Origin: Candidatus Dechloromonas phosphorivorans | GTDB taxonomy: Bacteria; Pseudomonadota; Gammaproteobacteria; Burkholderiales; Rhodocyclaceae | Length of the DNA stretch: 64,000 nt | Direction: 5' to 3' | Assembly (NCBI GenBank): GCA_016721185.1 | Contig: JADKIP010000005.1 | Location: 173,061-237,060 of the forward strand | Shown here: positions 7,329-15,937 of the stretch, one piece after another | How the letters are laid out: every line of letters starts with the position of its first letter | Position numbering within the stretch: position 1 is the stretch's first letter | The notes under the pieces: generated by a model | What the model was told of the DNA's origin: nothing | What the model saw: only the letters and a program-made list of their open reading frames with translations | Databases searched by the model: none | Program-made: the position numbers and the translations under genes

Positions 7329-7724
7329 GACGAAATCCCGATGTAGTGCCGGGTTCGATCTAGGCTAGGCTCTCCTGAACAGCGATCCCCAAGGTGACCA
7401 GCGACCCAGAGACTCTGGGGGCTTTGCACTGGGCTTGGGAGGAGCCCTCGATGTTCAGGTTGCTGCTCTAAGGAGCAGCATTTCAGTTCGTTTGACGGTT
7501 TCACGTGTAAGTAGATCTGCGGTCAATGTACACCACATATTGAACAACGTCAAACAAATCAAGATGTTAGAAAAACTGACGGATAACATTGATTCGCATT
7601 ACCGGTATCTTCCGTAACCACCGGGCTCGACATCGAACCGGCTTCAATCAAAGGGACTTTCCGTACAGATTCCGTACGGACATGAAAAAGACCACTCGAA
7701 AGCGGCCTAAGTACTTGATATTTA
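7329..7724. other. 396-bp gene-free leader between the AlpA-like gene and tRNA-Val, with hairpins
   Basis: No convincing gene is seen. Two dyads stand out: CCCAGAG-A-CTCTGGG at 7405-7419, and an 8-bp stem TGCTGCTC/GAGCAGCA at 7461-7480 with a TAAG loop. Nearer the tRNA, around 7658-7680, TCCGTAC is followed by the palindrome TCCGTACGGA. The stretch is both the leader of the alpA-primase operon and the boundary between element and tRNA, so it may contain the attachment site; none could be proved because the other end of the element is outside the window. Confidence 0.4.
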
Positions 7725-7799
7725 TGGTGCGAGCGGAGGGTTTCGAACCCCCGACCCCCGCCGTGTGAAGGCGATGCTCTACCCCTGAGCTACGCTCGC
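7725..7799 (-). tRNA. tRNA-Val (anticodon CAC)
   Basis: The reverse strand folds as a complete tRNA: acceptor GCGAGCG/CGCTCGC, T8-A9, D stem GCTC/GAGC, anticodon stem with loop TTCACAC (anticodon CAC, read at the C34 position) and a T arm with TTCGAAA; the 3' CCA is encoded. Its 3' end faces the mobile element on the left, the usual side for integration into a tRNA gene. Confidence 0.93.
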
Positions 7800-8064
7800 A
7801 TTTTAAGGATGAACGAAAATTTTTCGTTACCTTGTGAGGTGGTGTTGCTGGTCTTACTGTATTAAAAATTACTAGATATCAGAAACTTTAATTCTGACGC
7901 TGAACCTACCACTCGTTCAGGAGGCCAGCATTTGATCATAAGCTGCACAGCGAGTCAAACTCGTAAAGCCATATCAAGTGTGAAGTTCGACATTTCCCTG
8001 AAAAGCGCCGAGCTCAATGCTGTGAACACAGGCGAATCGTCCACGTTCGGGGGCTGGCCGTATC

Positions 8065-9009
8065 TCAAAAACTCATGGCGAATCCGACGGCAAAACCTCT
8101 GACATTTTGGCCAAAGGCATAGCGAGCGACGATGCGGGTCCGTGTCACAAAGACATCATAGGCACTTGAGTCAAACTCAAAGCCGCCGCCAAGCGAGGAC
8201 ATGTGGTCAAAACCCAGCAAGCCGCGCTGGCTACCGAGATAGGTTGTATGAGCTGCCTCAAGGACGTAGCGAAGCGGACGTTCAAGAACAGTCAGCCCGG
8301 TGGGTGCGCGGTAACGAGCATATAGACTACTGGCCTCGGCACTGGCTTTACCTTTGACACTGTCGGCAGTGTTACCAAAGGTCTTGAGCTGGATATTGCT
8401 GTAGCGCCATTCAATATCAATTTCTCGCTCGGGGGTGTTGTTCTCGTAATCCAGCATGATTGAACCGCCAAGGCCGTAGGCGTTCATCTTGCCGCCATCG
8501 AGAAAGTCAAGATCCCGTCCAGTTCGCCAGGCAAGATAACGGGAGCCCGCGGATAAGTCGCTGGCAACTTGTCCCAGTGCAAAATTGAATATCGGGCGCA
8601 ACATCAGACCTTCAGCAATCGGAAAGTCCCAGCCGATGCCGCCCGAACCGGAGACCGTGTTCCACTTCGTTGGAATATCCCGGGTTTCCATCCCGTTGCT
8701 GGCGACGAATTTCGGGTCATATCGCATGTAAGCAGCACCGCCTTCCAGATATAACGGAACATCCTTACTGACCGTTGCACCACCGGCAAACTGGGTCATC
8801 ATAAGTTCATTGTCTTTTCCGGTGCTGCTCTTGATTGACAGAAAACTACTGGTCAGATCGGGCACTACCGTAAAACACATCAGCGCCAAAGCATCATTAG
8901 CATGTTGCTTGACATTTGCGCCAATGATTCCAAATGACTGCGCCGATGAAGGACCAGATAAAACGATCAGAAAAATCGGTAGCGTATATTTTAGAGTGGA
9001 ACGAATCAT
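8065..9009 (-). CDS. Outer-membrane beta-barrel protein (solitary autotransporter-type barrel)
   Basis: A secreted protein of 314 residues from the ATG at 9007-9009; an upstream in-frame ATG at 9049-9051 would add 14 residues ahead of the signal. It has a signal peptide (MIRSTLKYTLPIFLIVLSGPSSAQS) and then many alternating amphipathic strands, several ending in aromatic residues, with a terminal strand finishing in FAVGFAMSF, the C-terminal phenylalanine expected for BAM recognition. The pattern fits the solitary autotransporter beta-barrel family (Omp_AT) rather than a porin, since no passenger domain is seen. Function is unknown. It is a single-gene unit. Confidence 0.65.
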   Translation of the reverse strand: MIRSTLKYTLPIFLIVLSGPSSAQSFGIIGANVKQHANDALALMCFTVVPDLTSSFLSIKSSTGKDNELMMTQFAGGATVSKDVPLYLEGGAAYMRYDPKFVASNGMETRDIPTKWNTVSGSGGIGWDFPIAEGLMLRPIFNFALGQVASDLSAGSRYLAWRTGRDLDFLDGGKMNAYGLGGSIMLDYENNTPEREIDIEWRYSNIQLKTFGNTADSVKGKASAEASSLYARYRAPTGLTVLERPLRYVLEAAHTTYLGSQRGLLGFDHMSSLGGGFEFDSSAYDVFVTRTRIVARYAFGQNVRGFAVGFAMSF

Positions 9010-9256
9010 TGGCTCGGGCGCAAAAACAGTGTTGAAGCAGAAGAAACTCATTGAGATCAGGTTCGACTAGCCAAGGAGCACAGGCCGCATTATTCATGTT
9101 CATCATATGGTTTTCAACACTGGCCCAATAATTGACAGGCTGGCTGAGATGGAAGGTTACAAGACAAACTGACCGCATTGAGAAAAGTTGAATAGTGTTT
9201 GCAAAGCGCCTGCCCGGAGAGGTTATTGAGTATTCAATCGCATAGTTACACAGGGA

Positions 9257-10093
9257 TTACAAAACGGTTTTGGCAAGGCGAATCGTACTGGCATGAATAG
9301 CGACGGTGTCATCAATATTCCGAGCGTAGCCCCCCGCCATGGCGATAGCGAGCGGAATGCCGAGCGATTTGCAGCGACTGAAAACGCGACGGTCACGCTC
9401 AAGCAACCCGGCAAAACTCAGACTGAGGCGCCCCAGGCGGTCGTCGTGATACGGGTCGGCGCCGGCCAGGTAAATAACCAGATCCGGATGTGCAAGATCA
9501 AACGCCGTGTTCAGCCCTTCGTCGAGGCGGACGAGGTAGGCGTCGTCCGTGCAACCATCGGGTAGCTCTATATCAAGGTCGCTCCGTTCTTTCTCAAATG
9601 GAAAATTGCGGGCGCCGTGAATGGAGAAGGTGAAAATACTGTCGTCGCCAGCCAGAATACTGGCCGTGCCATTGCCTTGATGAACGTCGCAATCGACGAT
9701 CAGGACGCGCCTGGCTCGGCCTTCGCTCTGCATGGCACGAGCAGCAACGGCAGCATCGTTGAAAACGCAAAATCCTTCACCGCGCCCCTGGAAGGCATGG
9801 TGCGTACCGCCCGCCAGATTGGCCGAGACGCCATCAACGAACGCTGCACGGCAAGCACAAATGGTGGCCCCGGCGGAACGGCGCGAGCGTTCGACCATGC
9901 CTTCGCTCCAAGGAAAGCCAATCGCTTTTTGGGCCTTTTCTGGCAGTTGACCGCAGCAAACCTGCTCGATGTAGGCCCTGTCATGGGCGCGCGCAAGCTC
10001 CTCGTCAGTCGCGGCATGTGGGAGATAAAAATCGCTGGCGCTGAACTCGCCACTCGCCAGTAGCGACTCGCGCAGCCGTGAATATTTTTCCAT
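9257..10093 (-). CDS. Histone-deacetylase-superfamily hydrolase (acetoin utilisation/acetylpolyamine type)
   Basis: A zinc-dependent arginase/deacetylase-fold enzyme of about 278 residues from the first usable ATG. Metal- and substrate-binding motifs are visible: GGTHHAF, the DCDVHQGNGT strand-loop and GADPYHDDRLG near the C-terminus. Family members remove acetyl groups from small amines or protein lysines. The homologous N-terminus (AFYTD...VLPLPDGHRFP) is readable in the same frame upstream of 10093, but its natural ATG at 10150-10152 is one base out of frame. The gene lies 12 bases after menD on the same strand. Either the start lies upstream with an unusual codon or a single base has been lost. 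Confidence 0.75.
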   Translation of the reverse strand: MEKYSRLRESLLASGEFSASDFYLPHAATDEELARAHDRAYIEQVCCGQLPEKAQKAIGFPWSEGMVERSRRSAGATICACRAAFVDGVSANLAGGTHHAFQGRGEGFCVFNDAAVAARAMQSEGRARRVLIVDCDVHQGNGTASILAGDDSIFTFSIHGARNFPFEKERSDLDIELPDGCTDDAYLVRLDEGLNTAFDLAHPDLVIYLAGADPYHDDRLGRLSLSFAGLLERDRRVFSRCKSLGIPLAIAMAGGYARNIDDTVAIHASTIRLAKTVL

Positions 10094-10164
10094 CGGGAAA
10101 CGGTGCCCGTCAGGTAGTGGCAGAACGAAGATGTCGGTATAAAAAGCTGCATCGTAGGCCGTAA

Positions 10165-11779
10165 TCAGGAAACGACAAGTTCAATCAAATGCGGTCCACC
10201 AGCCAAAAACGCTTGGTGCAGCGCTTCCCGAAATGAGCCGTTACTAGCCGCATGGGCATAAGCAAGGCCAAAGGTCCGGGCTGCGTGTTCAAAGCTGATT
10301 TGCTGTGGCGTACGCCAGCCTTGCTCAAACTCCGGCAAGGCAGCTTGCGGCAGCAGGTCGAAAATACCGCCACCACCGTTGTTGACCGCAACGATGATGA
10401 CATCGCGACCTTGAGCCAGCGCCAGGCCACCAAGGTCGTGCTGGCAGGTAAGGTCGCCGAGCAGCGCGACAACCCGACCACGCGAAGCCGCGATGCCGAT
10501 GGCTGTCGAAATATTGCCGTCAATACCGCTGGCACCACGATTACCGTAAAAGTGAAGGCGCTTGTCGCCGCTCCCCGATTCGCTATCCAGTTGGCGAATA
10601 GCCAGCGAGTTACCGACGAAAACCGGTGTATTTTCAGGCAACGCTTCGATCAGAATCGAGACATGCGTGGCGACATTGCCGAAATGGACGCTAGCCTCTT
10701 TCTCGACAAAGGCAGCGTGCCAGCCAGAGGGTGTCGGCTCAGGCGCCTCGGCCAGCAATGCCCGGCAAACAGCCAGCGGCCCTGCGCGCAGGAGATGCGT
10801 CAGGCGATGCACCGGATCAGTCCAGCACGGCCAGGGCTCGACCAGCGCGTGGATGATTGCATTACTACTCAAGTAATTCTGCAGGTGGCGAGTCACCGGA
10901 AAGGCGCCGAAGCGCAGTATCCATTCGGGCTGATATTTTTCAACGAATTCCTGATCGGCCAGCCAGCGGTTGTAGCGCACGCACAGATGCGAACGCTCAT
11001 GCGAACCGGAAGCGTAGATTTGAGAGTGGTTCGGCAAAAATCGGACAACTCAAGTGAGCGGCCAGCGCGCCCAAGGCTTCAGCAAAACCATCTTCAGTCG
11101 GAAGTTCACCGCAGACAATAAACCCAGGACGCCCCGAAATCGCGAGCGCCAGCGCCCGGATAGCCTCAGGATTCGGGACTTGCTCAGACCAGGAAATACA
11201 GATTTTCGCTAGCGGCGTAGCCGGCAGCATTTCGCCGATCGGCAACAAAGGTTCGCGGAACGGCTGGTTAATATGGACCGGCCCCGGCAACGGCCAGCAG
11301 GTTTGTTCAAAAATACGTGCAGCCAGCCGATGCAAGTAAGCGGGATCGAAACCGGCTTCGGGCGTACCGAGGGTGTAGCTGGCCCGAACGTGCGTGCCGA
11401 ATAGCCGAACCTGGTCAATTGTCTGGTTACTTCCGCAGCCCTGTTGTTCGGGCGGCCGGTCGGCAGAAATAAAAATCAGCGGCGCGCCCGCCTGGTTGGC
11501 TTCAATCACGGCAGGCAACCAGTTGGCCGGGGCTGTACCAGAAGTTGCCAATACCAGCACCGGGCGTCGACTGGCCTTGGCAATACCCAAAGCGAAAAAT
11601 GCCGCACTTCGCTCGTCGACCGCAACATCACACTGGAGCCCAGGTTGGCGCAGCATAGCCAAGGCCAACGGTGTCGAACGCGAACCGGGAGAAATTACTG
11701 CATGGTTTACACCTGCGGCAGAAAAACCGGCAAGCATGGCCTGTGACCAAAGGAAGTTAAGCGTGCCTGTATCGGTCAT
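10165..11779 (-). pseudogene. menD: menD, SEPHCHC synthase, frameshifted
   Basis: MenD is a thiamine-diphosphate enzyme that joins isochorismate and 2-oxoglutarate in menaquinone synthesis. The N-terminal half (from the ATG at 11777-11779, SPGSRSTPLALAM and DERSAAFFALGIAKAS) is in one frame up to LSNLRF. The sequence then resumes one base later as GSHERSHLCVRYNRWL and runs to the C-terminal end, with the thiamine-binding stretch (GIDGNISTAIGIAASRGRVV). Removing one base near 11010 restores a 537-codon frame of normal length, so the gene is either recently inactivated or mis-sequenced. The ORFs overlap for about 40 bases. Function would be lost unless the frame is repaired. Confidence 0.85.
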
Positions 11780-11899
11780 TATTTTTGAGGTTCTAAAAAC
11801 AGCCTTGAATTGTAGTCGTTATAAACCTGGCCTTTATGCAGCGCCATGCTACTATTCGCGCCGTTCGTTGCGCTACGGGGAATCCCGCAAAGCTCGAAA

Positions 11900-11976
11900 G
11901 GAGTGGTAGTTCAGTTGGTTAGAATACCGGCCTGTCACGCCGGGGGTCGCGGGTTCGAGTCCCGTCCACTCCGCCA
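11900..11976 (+). tRNA. tRNA-Asp (anticodon GTC)
   Basis: Cloverleaf on the plus strand: acceptor GGAGTGG/CCACTCC, D stem GTTC, anticodon loop CTGTCAC (anticodon GTC), T arm GCGGGTTCGAGTCCCGT, encoded 3' CCA. It is followed within ten bases by a terminator. Confidence 0.95.
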
Positions 11977-11983
11977 ATATTAC

Positions 11984-12012
11984 AAAAAGCCCTGATTATT
12001 CAGGGATTTTTG
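11984..12012 (+). terminator. Rho-independent terminator of tRNA-Asp
   Basis: Stem CCCTGA (11990-11995) and TCAGGG (12000-12005) with loop TTAT; the 5' side is preceded by AAAAAG and the 3' side followed by ATTTTTG, so it can work in both directions. Confidence 0.75.
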
Positions 12013-12241
12013 TATTTTAAGCCGTCGATTGTGGTGGGGCACTTCGCGGAGAAATCATGCGAGTTCCTCACTATCTGGCCCGTCTTGATGGGTAAGCGTC
12101 GTTCCGAGACCGTCTTGACCGTTCGATTTTGAAGTTGAGAAAGGCCAAGTTCAGGGCAGTGGCATCAAAGTGTAGCGGGTCAAATGAAGGCTCTGTTTGC
12201 GAAACCCGTTGGTTTTTCTATACTGAAGTCAAGAAGGCTAA

Positions 12242-13126
12242 CGTGAGCAACTAAAGCATCGGCTGCTTGGCGGCGAGGCAAGCGATGATGCCCGTGACTG
12301 GGTCAATCGATGGGCCCAGGAGAGTCTGGCCTGTCCGCATTGTCAGGCGGCCCACGTGCAGCGCTGGGGCCGCGAGTCGGGGATTCAACGCTATCGGTGC
12401 TGTGACTGTCATCGCACCTTCAATGCCCTGACCGGCTCGCCGCTGGCCGGGCTGAAATGTCGTGAGGCATGGGCGGATTACACGAAGGCGATGATCGACG
12501 GCTGCAGTCTTCGAGTTGCCGCCCGCCGCTCAGGTGTTCATGCGAGCACGGCGTTTCGCTGGCGCCATCGACTGTTGCAGGGGCCAGCCCAGGAGCAAGA
12601 CACCGAGTTGCACAATATCGTGGAAGCCGACGAGACGTATTTCCTTGAGTCGTTCAAAGGTCAGCGCAAACTGCCTCGTCCGGCGCGACATCGCGGAGGT
12701 TCTGCCGCCAAACGCGGCATGTCGGCCGAGCAAATTCCGGTGCTGGTCGTCGAGGATCGGGAAGGGCACCACTTCGATGCGGTGGTTCCCAAGGTTGATT
12801 TGCCCACGATCGGTTGCCTGCTCGCCCAAGTGCTCGCGCCCGATGCCTTGCTTTGCAGTGATGGCGCCAGCGTCTACCGCGCCACGGCCCGTCAGTTCGA
12901 GTTGGCGCATGAGTCGGTCAATGTAACGGCGGGGCAGTACGTTCGCCAGCAGGTCTTTCACGTCCAGCACGTCAATGCTTACGACTCGCGCCTTAAGCAA
13001 TGGATCCGCCGCTTCAACGGCGTCGCCACGCACTACCTACCCAACTACCTCGGCTGGCGCCGCTTGATCGAACGCTGCGCCGGAAAACTCACGCCGGAAA
13101 TATTTCTTCGGCATGCCATCGACTAA
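12242..13126 (+). pseudogene. IS1595-family (ISXO2-like) transposase, 5'-truncated or decayed
   Basis: The frame opens only after a stop at about 12239 and reads REQLKHRLLGG onwards; the first conventional start is a GTG at 12356. The zinc-ribbon (CPHCQ and RCCDCHRTFNAL) and the ISXO2-like catalytic stretch with VEADETYFLES are intact, as is the C-terminal QHVNAYDSRLKQW. Compared with the inner transposase, about 20 N-terminal residues are missing, and not enough room remains before the left end of the element for them in this frame. The protein is probably not made as a full transposase. Confidence 0.65.
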
Positions 13127-13144
13127 AACCAACGGGTTTCGAAA

Positions 13145-14189
13145 GGCTATGTACCCATAGCATGTTGAACCCTATCGATTCCCAAAGCGGCACGCAGGAA
13201 ATCGGTAGCGGAGATTTCCCGGCTGTGCCGTTCAATCAGGCGTCGCCAGCCCAAATAGTTGCCCAAGTAACGGGTGGCCACGCCATGGAAGCGGCGCATC
13301 CATTCCTTGAGTCGGCTATCGTAGGCATTGACGTTCTGGACATGATAGACACCGGCGACGACACGCTGACCTGCGGCCAGATTGACCGGGCGGTGGGTGA
13401 TCCCCATCTCTTTGGCCACAGCCGCCAGCGCCTTTTCGCTGTCGGTGCACAGAATGACATCGGCCGCCAGAAGCGGCTTGAGCACCGCCCCGATGTGCGC
13501 CTTGTCGGCCTTTTTCAGCATAAAGTCTGCCGTGTTCCCGGTGCGATCCCGGCAGATCAGTACCGCGGTCTGTTCTTCCGAGAGGCCACGTTTGCTGGCT
13601 TTGCAGCCCCGCTTGCGGGGTGCCCGACTTAAGCCTTCTCTTCTTCCCTTCTGCGATTCAAGAAAGTAAGTCTCATCGGCTTCGGCAATGCCCGCCAGGC
13701 TGATCGCCTGCTGGCCATTGGGCAACGTCAGGAAACGGTGGCGCCAGCGGAATGCCGTGTTGGGATGAATCCCGAGCGCCGCGGCACTTTTGCGGATGCT
13801 CGTCCCCTCAACCAACTGCTTCGCGTAGTCCATCCATTTTGCTTTGTGCCGAAGTCTCGCCAAGGGCGTATCGGTCAAGGCGTTGAAGGTCGCTCGGCAG
13901 GCGTTGCAGCGATACCGTTGCAAGCCATTGGCGAATCCCCAACGCGAAACCTGCTCGTGCGCGCAATGCGGGCAGACTGGCTTCTCGGCCATCCGGGTTT
14001 CAACCAATTGGTAGGATGCCGACGCCTGCGCCGCCGGTTGCAGCCGATCCATCAGTAATTGCCGCTGGTGCGGGGTCAGTTCCTTCAGCGCACTCGATAG
14101 TTTCCGGAAATCATGAGGCTTCATCTCAACACCTATCCGATTGATTCAGATAGCTTTGTTATAGACCAACAGTCAGCGATTACATAGCC
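13145..14189 (-). mobile_element. Inner IS1595-family element inserted in the outer element's inverted repeat
   Basis: 1045 bp. Its ends read GGCTATGTA inward from 13145 and from 14189 (TGTTG follows at offset about 19 in both). The element is flanked by exact 8-bp copies of TTTCGAAA at 13137-13144 and 14190-14197, a palindromic target belonging to the outer element's inverted repeat. It carries one intact transposase in the opposite direction to the outer one. Confidence 0.9.
13147..14124 (-). CDS. IS1595-family (ISXO2-like) transposase, complete
   Basis: A 325-residue transposase that nearly fills its element. It has an N-terminal zinc ribbon (CPHCAHEQVSRWG and RCNACRATFNAL), a helix-turn-helix region (SIRKSAAALGIHPNTAFRWRHRF) and an ISXO2-like catalytic domain with AEADETYFLES, CTDSEKAL and the C-terminal QNVNAYDSRLKEWMRR. 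The stop lies almost at the element's end (13147 against 13145). No frameshift or stop is seen, so this copy may be active. It is about half identical by eye to the outer element's enzyme, which shows that the two are different ISs rather than recent copies of one another. Confidence 0.9.
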   Translation of the reverse strand: MKPHDFRKLSSALKELTPHQRQLLMDRLQPAAQASASYQLVETRMAEKPVCPHCAHEQVSRWGFANGLQRYRCNACRATFNALTDTPLARLRHKAKWMDYAKQLVEGTSIRKSAAALGIHPNTAFRWRHRFLTLPNGQQAISLAGIAEADETYFLESQKGRREGLSRAPRKRGCKASKRGLSEEQTAVLICRDRTGNTADFMLKKADKAHIGAVLKPLLAADVILCTDSEKALAAVAKEMGITHRPVNLAAGQRVVAGVYHVQNVNAYDSRLKEWMRRFHGVATRYLGNYLGWRRLIERHSREISATDFLRAALGIDRVQHAMGT

Positions 14190-14356
14190 TTTCGAAAACA
14201 GAGCCAAAATGAATCGCCGTGCCAGTCGAGCATTTGTTGGTGCTCGGGGTGATTGGGGGCAGCGATTGCAAAAACGAAATCTGAGTAACTGAGCTTCCCC
14301 CGGAAATTAGTCTGCCAAGGGTGACCTAAAATTGAGTCACTTTTGGAAGGCATGAA

Positions 14357-14647
14357 ATGAAGATACCGAAGCAGGCATACACGACCGAGTTCAAGGAACT
14401 GGCGGTCAAGCGAGTAAAGGATGGCCAGAGCATCAGCACCGTGATCAAGGAACTCGGCCTTGGCGACCAGACCTTGCGCAATTGGGTAAAAGCATCAGCA
14501 GAAGGCAAGCTCAAAGGCGCTGGCGGCAAAGTGGTCACCCCCGAAGAAATGGAACTGTCCAGATTGCGCGTCGAGAACCTGCGGCTCAAGCGGGAGAACG
14601 AAATATTAAAAAAAGCGACGGCGTACTTTGCAAGGGATGTCCTGTGA
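14357..14647 (+). CDS. IS3-family transposase OrfA
   Basis: A 96-residue IS3 OrfA with a helix-turn-helix (TEFKELAVKRVKDGQSISTVIKELGL, then QTLRNWVKA) and a C-terminal leucine-zipper-like helix (LSRLRVENLRLKRENEILKKA) used for oligomerisation and for fusion with OrfB. The stop overlaps the start region of orfB (GTG at 14644), and AAAAAAG at 14609-14615 near the end is a likely slippery site for programmed -1 frameshifting to the OrfAB transposase. OrfA itself is intact although the element is broken. Confidence 0.85.
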   Translation: MKIPKQAYTTEFKELAVKRVKDGQSISTVIKELGLGDQTLRNWVKASAEGKLKGAGGKVVTPEEMELSRLRVENLRLKRENEILKKATAYFARDVL

Positions 14648-15173
14648 AGTACGCCTGGATTGCCGAGCAGGGCTTGTGCTACCCGCTCGTGACGATGTGT
14701 GACGTGCTCGATGTCAGCATCAGTGGTTATCGCGCGTGGAAGCGTGGTGGTCGGCCGGATCGCCAGCGACTGACCGATGCCCAGACGCTGGCGCTGATTC
14801 GAGCCATTGATGCCGAGGTCAGAGGCGCCTACGGCAGTCCTCGGATGGTACGGGCGCTTCGGACAAGGGGCTTCCTGCTTGCCGGGAGCGCGTCGAACGA
14901 CTGATGCGTGAGAATGGCATCCATGCCCGTCACAAACGGCGCTACAAGGTCACGACAGATTCGAAGCACGGGCTGCCGGTCGCAGCAATCCTCGACAGAA
15001 ACTTCACACCGACGGCGCCGAATCAAGTCTGGACGCCCGACATCACCTACCTGTGGACCGATGAAGGTTGGCTGTACCTGGCCATCGTGCTTGATCTGTT
15101 TAACCGCGAAGTTGTTGGCTGGTCGCTGAAACCGCGCATGACGGCGGACATCGTGACCGATCCCCTGACCATG
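14644..15173 (+). pseudogene. IS3-family transposase OrfB, 5' fragment with frameshift
   Basis: The fragment starts with KYAWIAEQGLCYPLVTMCDV and HTH_21-type helices (ALIRAIDAEVRGAYGSPRMVRALRTRGF), changes frame by one base at about 14880, then continues through RENGIHARHKRRYKV and the first catalytic aspartate in WTPDITYLWTDEGWLYLAIVLD. It is cut after DIVTDPLTM by the left end of the IS66 remnant. The second catalytic aspartate is missing, so the enzyme cannot be functional. Confidence 0.85.
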
Positions 15174-15259
15174 GTAAGCACCCGGCGAACCCATCTGTAA
15201 ATTAAGGCGTTAGACCGCGAAGATTGTTCCCCCGTTAAAAACGATGGTGGACACTTTCG

Positions 15260-15580
15260 ATGGAAATCCAGAAGCCAAGCCGGCGCCGGCGGTATCACTC
15301 GGAAGAATTCAAGAAAGCGGTGATTGAGGCGTGCTGCGAGCCAGGCGTCTCGGTCGCTGGCATTGCAATGAGCCAACGGGGTCAACGCGAACCAAGTCCG
15401 GCGCTGGATGCGTGAGCGTGGTATTGAACCGCCGACGCGGCGTGTTCCGATGCCCGTCATTGAAACCGCACCTGGGATAGCGCCAGCGTTCGTACAGTTG
15501 CCGCTAGCGCCGGCCGAATCAGCCTCGCGCGACATCCGGATCAAAATCCGGCGAGGCAATACCGCGATCAAGGTTGGCGG
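15260..15580 (+). pseudogene. IS66 accessory protein TnpA, frameshifted and truncated
   Basis: Starting at ATG 15260 the frame reads SRRRRYHSEEFKKAVIEACCEPGVSVAGIAMS, the helix-turn-helix of IS66 TnpA. One extra base at about 15378 shifts the frame; it then continues as GVNANQVRRWMRERGIEPP and further to ASRDIRIKIRRG. The C-terminal part expected after this is replaced by tnpC sequence. It is a non-functional relic. Confidence 0.7.
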
Positions 15581-15797
15581 GGCACGCTCGTCTGCGACGA
15601 CTACGCTGGCTACAAGGCGCTGATCGCCGAAGGCGTAACCGAAGCCGGTTGCATGGCGCATGCGCGTCGGAAGTTCTTCGATCTGCATGCCAACAACCAG
15701 AGTCAGATTGCCCAACAGGCGCTGACCACCATTCAGAAGCTTTATCAAGTCGAGCGGGAGGTCGCTGAGTTTGATCCAGATGAACGGCGACGAATAC
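15580..15797 (+). pseudogene. IS66 transposase TnpC, internal fragment
   Basis: An internal piece of the IS66 DDE transposase, recognisable from LVCDDYAGYKALIAEGVTEAGCMAHARRKFFDLH and then QALTTIQKLYQVEREV. The N-terminal half, with the zinc finger and first catalytic residue, and everything after DPDERRRI are absent. The left junction is an internal deletion fused to tnpA; the right junction is the IS21 end. Confidence 0.75.
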
Positions 15798-15937
15798 TGT
15801 CAACGGCGGTTTAAAACTGACACAGTTTTCTCACTTGCAGCGACTTAAAACTGATACACCCCAGATACTGTGCCGCATAGGTGTCTTGGAGGGCGGGCCG
15901 AAGGCCCAACCGGAAAGATGCCTATGCGGCGCGGCGC

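Larger units (their letters stand above)
12189..14205. mobile_element. Outer IS1595-family element, interrupted in its right inverted repeat
   Basis: The left end (12189) reads GGCTCTGTTTGCGAAACCCG. The right end is split: the part at 13118-13144 continues, after removing the inner element and one duplicate, into CAGAGCC ending at 14205. Rejoined, the right repeat is nearly identical to the left one. The flanks are CAAATGAA at 12181-12188 and AAAATGAA at 14206-14213, a 7-of-8 match that suits the 8-bp target duplications of the family. Without the inner element the IS is 964 bp. Its transposase gene lies at 12242-13126. Confidence 0.85.
15174..15797 (+). mobile_element. IS66-family remnant, internally deleted
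   Basis: The left end is GTAAGCACCCGG at 15174, the GTAAGC terminus usual for IS66 elements. Inside are a tnpA (frameshifted) and then, without tnpB, a piece of tnpC. The right side is cut by the IS21 element at 15798, so only one end survives. Confidence 0.7.

Noticed and set aside
7435..7617. A 60-residue plus-strand frame in the leader before tRNA-Val
   Set aside because: No ribosome site, no family, and the region is better explained as leader and attachment boundary.
7656..7681. A reading ...GTFRTDSVRT-stop that looks like the tail of an integrase next to tRNA-Val
   Set aside because: Only about ten codons are suggestive and the upstream frame shows no integrase motif; too little to call a remnant.
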